A stretch of 64,000 bases of DNA from Limnobacter humi. Its GTDB lineage: Bacteria; Pseudomonadota; Gammaproteobacteria; Burkholderiales; Burkholderiaceae_B. The position numbers and the translations under genes were made by a program. The DNA is taken from positions 129,522-193,521 of the forward strand of contig NZ_JANIGO010000002.1 of the NCBI RefSeq assembly GCF_024518835.1. Reading direction: 5' to 3'. Below the pieces are notes generated by a model. The model was not told the origin of the DNA. It did no database searches and saw nothing but the letters and a program-made list of their open reading frames with translations. Of this stretch, positions 39,678 to 48,975 are shown in pieces; positions within the stretch are counted from its first letter, which is position 1; every line of letters begins with the position of its first letter.

Positions 39678-40631
39678 CTAAATCGCCTCGAACACATTGC
39701 CTTTTTGGTGCAAGTCATACGGTGCACCCAGCACCTTGAGCTGCAGTGTCTGTGCAGGAAGGCGCAGTTCAAACTGCGCTGCTGGTGATTCCAGCATGTC
39801 CAGCGGCAACTCGACCATGAGAGCCAACTGTTGACCATATGGAACTGCTGTGATGACTTGTCCCGCAGGTTCATTGTCTTTGCCGATCAGCCACACATCC
39901 TGACCCGCACAAAGACTGGAATTGATCGACGAATGCGTGTCTGAAGTCAGTGCCTTGACGGCACGGCGCTTGAGCTTTCCCAAATAGTGCGAACGGGCCA
40001 CAACTTCTTGGCCAGGGTAACACCCCTTGCTGAAACTGATGCCGCCGACCAAATCGTAGTTGATGCTTTGCGGCACAAACAACTCCACTGTCGCCGCAGA
40101 CACGTAGGCGATGCCCAGTTCAAACAGGTCTTGCTCAAATGCATCGTCAGCGTGATCCTCTTCGGACTGGCGACCACCGCCGCTGACCAATTCAAAACCC
40201 GGCAGGCGCTGTTTGTCGGCGTGTTCACCAAGCACCAATGGACGCAGGCTGGCCTGGATGGGTTGCGTTGCATCCTCGGGCCAGGTGACCTGCATGGGCG
40301 TTGCACCGTCCTGGTGGGATAGCGCGTGAATGGCCCAATTCGCGCTGACATCGGTGACTGTGCATTTGCTGCGCAATACAAACATGGACAACCGCTTGAC
40401 CAGCGCTGCGATGGTGTCTTTCCGGGTGATCATGAGCACCGTATCGGCCTTGCGCATCAGGAAGAATGTGCCCAACAGCCTTCCCTTCGCGGTGCACAAG
40501 CCAGCCATGCGCAGCGTTGTCTCTCCCAACCCCGCCACATCGTTGCTCAGTTGTGCGTGTAAAAACTGAATTGCATCCGGTCCAGTGACTTGAATCACCC
40601 CCCAGCGGGTCAACGCATTTCGATTGGACAT
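39678..40631 (-). CDS. ygfZ: Folate-binding protein YgfZ
   Basis: 317 residues. The family hallmark KGCYPGQEVVARSH (Cys in KGCYxGQE) is in the C-terminal half. A tetrahydrofolate-dependent factor for certain Fe-S enzymes such as MiaB. GcvT-like fold. The ATG at 40631 opens MSNRNALTRWGV. First gene of a three-gene minus operon. Confidence 0.92.
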   Translation of the reverse strand: MSNRNALTRWGVIQVTGPDAIQFLHAQLSNDVAGLGETTLRMAGLCTAKGRLLGTFFLMRKADTVLMITRKDTIAALVKRLSMFVLRSKCTVTDVSANWAIHALSHQDGATPMQVTWPEDATQPIQASLRPLVLGEHADKQRLPGFELVSGGGRQSEEDHADDAFEQDLFELGIAYVSAATVELFVPQSINYDLVGGISFSKGCYPGQEVVARSHYLGKLKRRAVKALTSDTHSSINSSLCAGQDVWLIGKDNEPAGQVITAVPYGQQLALMVELPLDMLESPAAQFELRLPAQTLQLKVLGAPYDLHQKGNVFEAI

Positions 40632-40773
40632 GGTGACAAACTTCCTGTGTAAAAATGAATGGCGAATGTTCAATGGCTTGACGGAGATGGGGTTGGGTCG
40701 TCCATTCTCAAGCCTTTGTCGTTATCATAGGCGCTCGTTTGCCCGCTTTTAACATTCGATGGTGTTTTAGCGG

Positions 40774-41871
40774 TTGGCATCTGAACAGTTGTTCCATGCT
40801 TTGGCCGATCCCGTGAAAAAAACTTCCCCCAAACCTCTCAAAAAAAACCGTGGACGCAGCAAGCCTGCTCCAGCCGCTTGGACTGGCGTTCGGCGGGCAG
40901 CAACACTGGTGTTGGCCATCAGCCTGTTTGTATTGATCACCGGTTGGTGGTGGCTTAACGCCGCTGTTGAGCGAAGCAGCAACATGCTGGATGTACATGT
41001 CAGCACTGGGCAGGGTGCAAGGGCCATTGCAGAGGAATTGCGTGAACAAGGTCTGCTGGTAAACCCAACCCTGTTTACGATGACAGCCCGACTAACCGGC
41101 GTTAGCGCACAGTTAAAAGCTGGGCGCTATGAAGTACCACCGGGCATCAGCACCTGGGCATTGGTGACATTTCTCAGCAAAGGGGTTAGCAAACTCAGCA
41201 GCGTGGCCCTGGTCGAGGGTTTTACGGCGCAAGAGTTGCTTCGCAAGTTGCGCGCTCAACCTGATTTGGTGGATGACCTCGCCGGGCAAAGCCCGCAGCA
41301 GATCGCCAAAACACTGGGGCTGGAAGGTGGAAGTCTGGAAGGCTGGATTTACCCGGACACCTACAAATATTCGCCAGGCTCGACATTGAGCGAATTTCTT
41401 CGACGGGCAACACGGCTTCAGCAAAAAACGCTGCAGGAAGCCTGGCTTCAACGTGCACCCGGTTTGCCTTTGAAATCACCCTATGAAGCGTTGATTCTCG
41501 CGTCGATTGTTGAGAAAGAAACCGGGCAAGCAAAAGACCGGCCAAAAGTGGCCAGTGTATTTGTTAACCGTTTGAAAGCCGGCATGTTGCTACAAACCGA
41601 CCCCACGGTCATTTATGGTGTGGGGGAGCAATTTGATGGCAACCTCACCCGCAAGCATCTCCAAACAGACAATCCATACAACAGTTACACTCGGCCCGGG
41701 CTTCCGCCAACCCCCATCGCAAACCCGGGAAAGGCTGCGCTATATGCCACTGTGCGTCCCGAGGAATCCCAGTATTATTACTTTGTGGCCAAAGGCGACG
41801 GCAGTAGTTATTTCAGTAAAAACTTGAACGAACACAACAACGCGGTACGCAAATACCAACTGGGGCGATGA
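40774..41871 (+). CDS. mltG: Endolytic murein transglycosylase MltG
   Basis: 365 residues. One N-terminal membrane anchor lies at about residues 42-61. A LysM-like domain is followed by the YceG catalytic domain with Glu in LASIVEKETG, and then TDPTVIYG and YNSYTRPGLPPTPI. Cuts nascent glycan strands to end chain growth. The start is uncertain: TTG at 40774 or GTG at 40813, both with weak ribosome sites. The order mltG-tmk-holB-pilZ-tatD is conserved. Confidence 0.93.
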   Translation: MASEQLFHALADPVKKTSPKPLKKNRGRSKPAPAAWTGVRRAATLVLAISLFVLITGWWWLNAAVERSSNMLDVHVSTGQGARAIAEELREQGLLVNPTLFTMTARLTGVSAQLKAGRYEVPPGISTWALVTFLSKGVSKLSSVALVEGFTAQELLRKLRAQPDLVDDLAGQSPQQIAKTLGLEGGSLEGWIYPDTYKYSPGSTLSEFLRRATRLQQKTLQEAWLQRAPGLPLKSPYEALILASIVEKETGQAKDRPKVASVFVNRLKAGMLLQTDPTVIYGVGEQFDGNLTRKHLQTDNPYNSYTRPGLPPTPIANPGKAALYATVRPEESQYYYFVAKGDGSSYFSKNLNEHNNAVRKYQLGR

Positions 41872-41872
41872 C

Positions 41873-42526
41873 GTGCTAAACACGCAACAAAGCGGATTTT
41901 TCATCAGTTTTGAAGGGGTGGATGGCGCGGGGAAGTCGTCTCACATGGAGCGTGTCCGTCAGCATCTGGATTCGCTGGGAATTGAATGCGTTCAAACACG
42001 CGAGCCTGGCGGTACACCCGTCGGTGAAGCCATTCGGGAGTTGGTACTTCACCATGACATGGACATCAACACTGAGCTGTTGCTGATGTATGCTGCCCGC
42101 CGACAACATGTGGTTCAAACCATCGCGCCGGCACTGGCCAGAGGAGCATGGGTTATTTCGGACCGCTTTGAGGACTCCAGTTTTGCATACCAGGCCAGTG
42201 CGGGCGGGGCGGTGTGGGAAGACTGCGTAAAACTCAGCAAATGGGCCTTGAAAGGATTTGAACCTGCATTGACTTTTCTGTTTGATTTGCCGATTGCGGT
42301 GTCGCAGGCCCGGATTCAAGCCAGAGCAGGGCAGGGCGACAAGTTTGAGGGAAAGCCAATCAGTTATTTCGAGGCGGTTCGGGCGGGATTCATTCGGCGC
42401 GCCCAGATCAATCCAACCCGAGTTCGACTGATTGATGCCGAGCCTGACGAAACCACCGTGGCGAAGGCTGTGCTGGCTGAGCTGGATCGTTTTATTCACA
42501 CCCACCTGAAAAAGGCCAAGCGCTGA
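41873..42526 (+). CDS. tmk: Thymidylate kinase
   Basis: 217 residues. The P-loop is FEGVDGAGKSS, the DR motif is SDRFEDSSFAYQ, and the LID follows RIQARAGQGDKFE. Makes dTDP from dTMP. GTG start, 1 nt past the mltG stop. Confidence 0.96.
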   Translation: MLNTQQSGFFISFEGVDGAGKSSHMERVRQHLDSLGIECVQTREPGGTPVGEAIRELVLHHDMDINTELLLMYAARRQHVVQTIAPALARGAWVISDRFEDSSFAYQASAGGAVWEDCVKLSKWALKGFEPALTFLFDLPIAVSQARIQARAGQGDKFEGKPISYFEAVRAGFIRRAQINPTRVRLIDAEPDETTVAKAVLAELDRFIHTHLKKAKR

Positions 42527-42527
42527 C

Positions 42528-43526
42528 ATGAATGCACCTTGGCTCCACCGGGCAGCGCTGCAATTCAACCAATTGATCGATGCGACCACGGCCCCCATTC
42601 TGTTGCATGGCCACCAGGCCCGTGGTCTGTATGACCTGGTGCATGCGCAGTTGGGGGCGTTGCTGTGTGAAGCGGCCAGCCGCACGGCACTCAAGCCCTG
42701 CGGTCAATGCCCAGCCTGCCACATGCGTGCATCCAATGGTCACCCGGACCTGCGTTTGCTGATGCCACAAGCGGTGGCGATTGATCTGGGCTTTCCACTG
42801 GACATCAAAGGCAGTGCCAAACCCAGCGGCGATATTCGAATAGACGATGTGCGGGACCTGCAGAGCTACTTCACCACAGCATCGAGCCGTGGCGCAGACC
42901 GTTATGTGGTGGTTTATCCATTTGACGCCATGAACACCAACACCGCCAACGCACTGCTGAAAACCTTGGAGGAACCGCCGCGCGGTTTGCGTTTTGTATT
43001 GGTGGGCAACCGAGTCGACAATCTATTGCCCACCATCCGTTCCCGATGCCAGTCACTTCACGTGCCTCAACCCAATCCATCGGAGTGTATTGCCTGGCTT
43101 CAAGAGCAGGGCATACAGGCGCCAGAGGTGGCCCTCAGTGTTGCGATGAACGACCCATTTGAGGCGAGCAACCTGGCGATTGCCCAACCTGATCAGTTGG
43201 AACTTCGACGAAAACTGCTGGAATGGCTGGCCAATCCGGATCAGCATGCATGGGTACCTGCCGGCCTTGAAAAAGCTGGTTTGGCGGCTGTGCTGGAGTT
43301 GTCGATGCGTTTGTGCCACGACTGCATTCACATTGCACACGGTTTGAAGGCAGACTATTTCGGCTGGTTGGCCCCCAAACTGTTGTGGGCCAAGCAAGTA
43401 CCGACGCACCAATGGTCGTTGTTGTACAACAGCCTGCAGCGGGAGTTTCATTTGGCCCACCATCCAATTAACCCCCGTTTGGCGCTGGAGTTTGTCGGTC
43501 AACAATGGCAAACTTTGAACCAGTGA
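42528..43526 (+). CDS. holB: DNA polymerase III, delta' subunit
   Basis: 332 residues; clamp-loader subunit. The zinc motif CGQCPACHM and the GHPDLRLL segment are typical of delta'. The sensor-like region LLKTLEEPP is present, and the P-loop is degenerate as expected. It starts 1 nt after the tmk stop. Confidence 0.94.
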   Translation: MNAPWLHRAALQFNQLIDATTAPILLHGHQARGLYDLVHAQLGALLCEAASRTALKPCGQCPACHMRASNGHPDLRLLMPQAVAIDLGFPLDIKGSAKPSGDIRIDDVRDLQSYFTTASSRGADRYVVVYPFDAMNTNTANALLKTLEEPPRGLRFVLVGNRVDNLLPTIRSRCQSLHVPQPNPSECIAWLQEQGIQAPEVALSVAMNDPFEASNLAIAQPDQLELRRKLLEWLANPDQHAWVPAGLEKAGLAAVLELSMRLCHDCIHIAHGLKADYFGWLAPKLLWAKQVPTHQWSLLYNSLQREFHLAHHPINPRLALEFVGQQWQTLNQ

Positions 43527-43536
43527 TTCTCCAACC

Positions 43537-43935
43537 ATGCGCGAAGCCATGTCCAACCCCAGTGCAGCCCCTGTGAACAAAACCGCCAAAGAGTCAGCCA
43601 GGCCCTGGATGTTGTCGTTGAACCTGACTGACAAAGGGCACGTGGCGCAGGTGTACATGCCCTTTGTCAAAGGGGGCGGGGTGTTTGTAGAGACCGACAA
43701 GGACTACAACCTGGGTGATCCTGTTTTTGTGCTGTTGACGGTCGGTGACGAGGCTCGAAAATTTCCCATCAATGGGAAGGTGGTCTGGGTGTGCGGTCCC
43801 AATGCGCGGGGCGACAAACCCCAAGGCATCGGGATTCAGTTCCCAAAGGATGACAGCGGCGAAAGCGCACGCCAGGCCATTGAGCAAATGGTTGGTAAAA
43901 TGGTGTATTCCATTAAAAAGACGTCGACGCTGTAG
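43537..43935 (+). CDS. PilZ domain protein
   Basis: 132 residues (128 if the ATG at 43549 is used). Small stand-alone PilZ with MPFVKGGGVFVET and the hydrophobic core segment VVWVCGP. It lacks a clear RxxxR plus D/NxSxxG c-di-GMP motif, as in P. aeruginosa PilZ itself, which sits between holB and tatD and is needed for type IV pili. The same gene order supports that subgroup. Confidence 0.88.
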   Translation: MREAMSNPSAAPVNKTAKESARPWMLSLNLTDKGHVAQVYMPFVKGGGVFVETDKDYNLGDPVFVLLTVGDEARKFPINGKVVWVCGPNARGDKPQGIGIQFPKDDSGESARQAIEQMVGKMVYSIKKTSTL

Positions 43936-44711
43936 TGTTTACCGATTCTCATTGCCATCTCGATTTTCCTGGACTGATCGAACACCTGCCTGACTTGCTG
44001 GATCGCATGCAGCAAGCAAAAGTCAGCAGAGCCCTTTGCATTTCCGTTCAACTGGAAGATTTTCCAAACGTGTTGGCCCTGGCCGAAGCCCATGACATGT
44101 TGTGGGCCACCGCTGGTGTGCACCCGGACTATGAGGACATTCAGGAACCCACAGTGGAGGGTTTGATGGCTTTGGCCCAGCACCCGAAAGTCATCGGCAT
44201 CGGCGAGACGGGCCTGGACTACTACCGATTGACCGGCGATTTGACGTGGCAACGCAATCGTTTCCGCACCCACATTCAGGCGGCCAAAGCCTGTGCCAAA
44301 CCCTTGATTGTGCACACCCGCAATGCGGGTGAGGACACTTTGAAAATCCTGCGCGAGGAGGGGGCCCAACAATGTGGCGGCATCATCCATTGTTTTACGG
44401 AAACATTGGACTTCGCCCGTGCTGCTTTGGACCTGGGTTTTTATTTGTCTTTCTCTGGCATCGTCAGTTTCAAAAATGCCGCTGATCTGCGCGAGGTGGT
44501 GCGCTTTACCCCCATGGACCGTATTCTGATCGAAACAGATTCCCCGTACCTGGCGCCGGTTCCTTTTCGGGGAAAAACCAATGAGCCCAGTTTTGTTCCC
44601 CATGTTGCTGCGGTGATTGCGCGTGAAAAAGACCTTGCGCTGGAAGATGTTGGCCGCATGACCTCCCACAATTTCGATCGCTTGTTCAACATGGCTGCCA
44701 GGGCACCATGA
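43935..44711 (+). CDS. TatD-family metal-dependent hydrolase (YcfH type)
   Basis: 258 residues. The metal motif DSHCHLD is at the N-terminus, GIGETGLDYY contains the metal Glu, and ETDSPYLAP is near the end. DNase/amidohydrolase fold. GTG start overlapping the pilZ stop by one nt. The order holB-pilZ-tatD matches E. coli holB-ycfH. Confidence 0.93.
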   Translation: MFTDSHCHLDFPGLIEHLPDLLDRMQQAKVSRALCISVQLEDFPNVLALAEAHDMLWATAGVHPDYEDIQEPTVEGLMALAQHPKVIGIGETGLDYYRLTGDLTWQRNRFRTHIQAAKACAKPLIVHTRNAGEDTLKILREEGAQQCGGIIHCFTETLDFARAALDLGFYLSFSGIVSFKNAADLREVVRFTPMDRILIETDSPYLAPVPFRGKTNEPSFVPHVAAVIAREKDLALEDVGRMTSHNFDRLFNMAARAP

Positions 44712-45403
44712 CTTCGCGTTGGCGACCGTTGTGGCTCATCGCACTGAGCTGCCTATTTGCCGTTTGGCCTGGTTGGGCAACAGCTGGGGCCTATGCGGAT
44801 TTTTTCACCGCCATCAAATTCGACGATGCTACCCGGCTGCGTCACTTGCTTATTCGGGGTTTCGACCCCAACACCTTGAATGAGGATGGAAGTGCCGGTT
44901 TGGTGTACGCCATGCAACAAGAGTCACCAGCGGCATTTTCGGCGCTGTTGAGTTCGCCATCCATCAACCCGAATGTGGTGGATACCAAGGGCGACACGCC
45001 ATTGATGGTGGCCGCCGCCATGGGGCGGCTGGATTGGGTTCAGCAATTAATCCACCGCGGTGCTGAACTGGGGCAAGCGGGACGCTGGACGGCATTGCAT
45101 TATGCAGCCAGCGCTGGCAGCGTGCCCGTGATTCAGGCCTTGGTCCAAGCCGGGTCTGATGTCAATGTCCCATCAGAAAACTCCACCACACCGCTGATGA
45201 TGGCGGCGCGGTCGGGCAGGGAGGAGGCGGTTCGGCAGCTGCTTGAACTGGGAGCAGACCCATCCAGCGTGAATGATGCGGGTTTTAATGCAGCCGGTTA
45301 CGCGCTGCGTGCCAAACAGAAAGCACTGGCTTTTGAAATCATGCGCAAAGAGCGGGCCATGCGACTGAATCGCCCCCGCTCTTCCGATACCACTGTTCAA
45401 TAA
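44708..45403 (+). CDS. Exported ankyrin-repeat protein
   Basis: 231 residues. A signal peptide ends near residue 26 (ATAGA). At least four ankyrin repeats follow between about residues 55 and 200, best seen in GDTPLMVAAAMGR, WTALHYAASAG and TTPLMMAARSGR. Probably a periplasmic scaffold; partners are unknown. The start overlaps the tatD stop by 4 nt. Confidence 0.88.
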   Translation: MTSRWRPLWLIALSCLFAVWPGWATAGAYADFFTAIKFDDATRLRHLLIRGFDPNTLNEDGSAGLVYAMQQESPAAFSALLSSPSINPNVVDTKGDTPLMVAAAMGRLDWVQQLIHRGAELGQAGRWTALHYAASAGSVPVIQALVQAGSDVNVPSENSTTPLMMAARSGREEAVRQLLELGADPSSVNDAGFNAAGYALRAKQKALAFEIMRKERAMRLNRPRSSDTTVQ

Positions 45404-45435
45404 GCAGACCAAACCAACAAGGCCCATCGGCAGTT

Positions 45436-47064
<1,629 letters not shown>

Positions 47065-47185
47065 TCACCTGTTGTTGGTTAGAACGATGACAGTCTATGA
47101 AATAGCGTCCGTTCCACAACACCGCAAAAAAGGGGCGAATCAGCACCAATTCACGTCATGCATGCCATCACCATCTTCAACTTGT

Positions 47186-47199
47186 TTGATTTATCTCAA
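47186..47199. promoter_or_regulatory. Candidate FNR-type binding site upstream of the chemoreceptor gene
   Basis: TTGATTTATCTCAA matches the FNR consensus TTGAT-N4-ATCAA at nine of ten positions. It lies 128 bp before the chemoreceptor start. Such a site occurs by chance fairly often. Confidence 0.3.
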
Positions 47200-47628
47200 G
47201 GCGGAGCTCACCATTTGTGTGGTGCCTTCCAGGGTGTGCACAACGGAGAAACCTTGTTGAACCACTGTGACAGGCCATTCTGGAAAAACGGCAGATCCTA
47301 GCAATGCGACAAACAGAAACTTGTACATTCGATACACCCGTGGAAAAAATGAATTGGGATTGACACTGCTCAAATGGATTGTCGGCCGCACCCACGCTGC
47401 TCAGCATCCTCAGTTTTGGTGGGGGTCACTCGGGTCCCCCCAACATCCATCATTCATGCGTATAATTTGTATTATGTAAACTACTACACATCAATCAATC
47501 CCTCTGGTGCACCCATGCACCGCCCTAGTGCCCTTCATTCGTGTTTTTGCTTTGCCTTGGTGCTTTGTCGCGCGGTTGACCTGGCTTATTCAGGTGGCCC
47601 GGTCTTTGCATTGGGTTTGATCATTGAT

Positions 47629-47728
47629 GGTTCAACGGTGAACCTTCGTGTGCGTCGTTTCGCACAACCGGACTATGGCGTCCACATTCCAGCCCAATTT
47701 GAGGGTTGGCATGTGCGGCGCCTTTTTT
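47629..47728 (+). promoter_or_regulatory. Putative ANTAR-type (NasT/NasR) antitermination leader of narK
   Basis: Hairpin 1 (47629-47644): GGTTC / GAACC, hexaloop AACGGT with A at position 1 and G at position 4. Four nt later hairpin 2 (47649-47666): TGTGCG / CGCACA, hexaloop TCGTTT. Ten nt later comes the long terminator. Paired hexaloop hairpins before a terminator are the known target of ANTAR antiterminators on nitrate genes. The second loop lacks the A1/G4 bases, so the match is partial. Confidence 0.55.
47677..47728 (+). terminator. Intrinsic terminator in the narK leader (attenuator)
   Basis: Bases 47677-47695 pair with 47703-47722 to give an 18-bp stem with one mismatch, one bulged C and two G-T wobbles, around the 7-nt loop AATTTGA. 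Six T follow at 47723-47728. It ends 32 nt before the narK start codon, so it should block narK unless overridden. Confidence 0.85.
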
Positions 47729-47760
47729 CGTTTCTAATTTGCGATGGAGCAATCATCAGC

Positions 47761-48975
47761 ATGGGCAAGCAATCATTTCTCAAGGCTGGGCACACGCCCA
47801 CCTTGTTTGCAGCATTTCTGTATTTCGATTTGGCCTTTATGGTTTGGGTTCTGTTGGGACCATTGGCCATCGGTATTTCAAAGGACCTTGGTTTAACCCA
47901 CGCCCAAAAAGGCTTGATGGTGGCCACCCCGGTACTGGCTGGTGCGTTGTTGCGTCTAGTCATGGGTGTGTTGGTCGATCGTTTGTCACCGAAAAAGGCG
48001 GCCATCATTGGTCAATTGGTGGTGATGGGTGCCCTGGCATACGCCTGGCTGGTCGGTCTTCACTCATTTCACGACGTGCTTGTTTTTGGGGTTTGCCTGG
48101 GTGTGGCGGGTTCGTCGTTTGCAGCCGCCCTGCCCTTGGCGTCTCGGTGGTATCCGGCAGAGCATCAGGGTACAGCGATGGGCATTGCTGGCGCAGGCAA
48201 CTCCGGAACGGCACTGGCCGCGTTGTTTGCCCCAAGTCTTGCAATGGCTTTCGGATGGACCAATGTGTTTGGTTTAGCCCTGATTCCGTTGGGTGTTGTG
48301 TTTGTGGTGTTTTGTGCGGTTGCCAAAGATGCACCGGGTGCACCAGCCGCCAAAACCTTGTCGGAGTACCTTGATGTGCTGAGAGACCGGGATGCCTGGT
48401 GGTTCATGTTTTTCTACGCCGTGACATTTGGTGGTTTTGTTGGCTTGGCGTCGTCCTTGGTGATCTATTTCAACACTCAATATGGGCTGGATGCCAAAAC
48501 GGCTGGTTATTTCACGGCAGCCTGTGTTTTTGCCGGCTCTCTGGTGCGCCCGGTCGGCGGTGCAGTGGCTGACCGCATCGGCGGGGTCAAGTCCTTGAGT
48601 GTCATGTATGTCTTGGCTGCCCTCTTTTTGGCTGTGGTCAGTGTGGGATTGCCCATGGCGTGGATGGCGTTGATCGCATTTGTGTTGGCCATGCTGGCAC
48701 TGGGCATGGGCAATGGTGCTGTATTCCAACTGGTGCCGCAGCGCTTCAAAAAAGAAATTGGCGTGATGACCGGCCTGGTGGGCATGGCCGGTGGTGTGGG
48801 TGGTTTTTACCTCGCCTCCAGTTTGGGATATTCACGAGAACTGACGGGCAGTTATCAAGTCGGTTTTTCAGTATTTGCCGTATTGTCTCTGTGTGCATTG
48901 CTCGGTTTGACGCAGGTTAAAAAACGTTGGCGCACCACCTGGGGTGCCAGTCACCTCACTGCTGCGAGGATTTGA
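47761..48975 (+). CDS. narK: NarK-type nitrate/nitrite transporter (MFS, NNP family)
   Basis: 404 residues with about 12 hydrophobic helices. It starts MGKQSFLKAGHTPTLFAAF, the usual NNP opening. The nitrate-signature-like segments GVCLGVAGSSFAAALPLASRWYP and AGNSGTALAALFAPSLA are present. The ATG at 47761 is chosen on family length; an open frame of about 130 codons upstream lies over the leader terminator. The next gene overlaps it by 4 nt. The homologous pair in Pseudomonas aeruginosa (nasA plus a kinase gene) precedes nirBD, which points to nitrate assimilation. Confidence 0.92.
   Translation: MGKQSFLKAGHTPTLFAAFLYFDLAFMVWVLLGPLAIGISKDLGLTHAQKGLMVATPVLAGALLRLVMGVLVDRLSPKKAAIIGQLVVMGALAYAWLVGLHSFHDVLVFGVCLGVAGSSFAAALPLASRWYPAEHQGTAMGIAGAGNSGTALAALFAPSLAMAFGWTNVFGLALIPLGVVFVVFCAVAKDAPGAPAAKTLSEYLDVLRDRDAWWFMFFYAVTFGGFVGLASSLVIYFNTQYGLDAKTAGYFTAACVFAGSLVRPVGGAVADRIGGVKSLSVMYVLAALFLAVVSVGLPMAWMALIAFVLAMLALGMGNGAVFQLVPQRFKKEIGVMTGLVGMAGGVGGFYLASSLGYSRELTGSYQVGFSVFAVLSLCALLGLTQVKKRWRTTWGASHLTAARI

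Noticed and set aside
47191..47328. Minus-strand ORF of 45 residues starting MYKFLFVALLG with a signal-like start
   Set aside because: It has a hydrophobic N-terminus but no ribosome binding site, no recognisable mature domain and lies in an interval of regulatory DNA. Left as unlikely rather than impossible.
47374..47760. N-terminal extension of narK by about 130 codons
   Set aside because: The residues are not transporter-like, cross the leader terminator, and homologs start at MGKQSFL.
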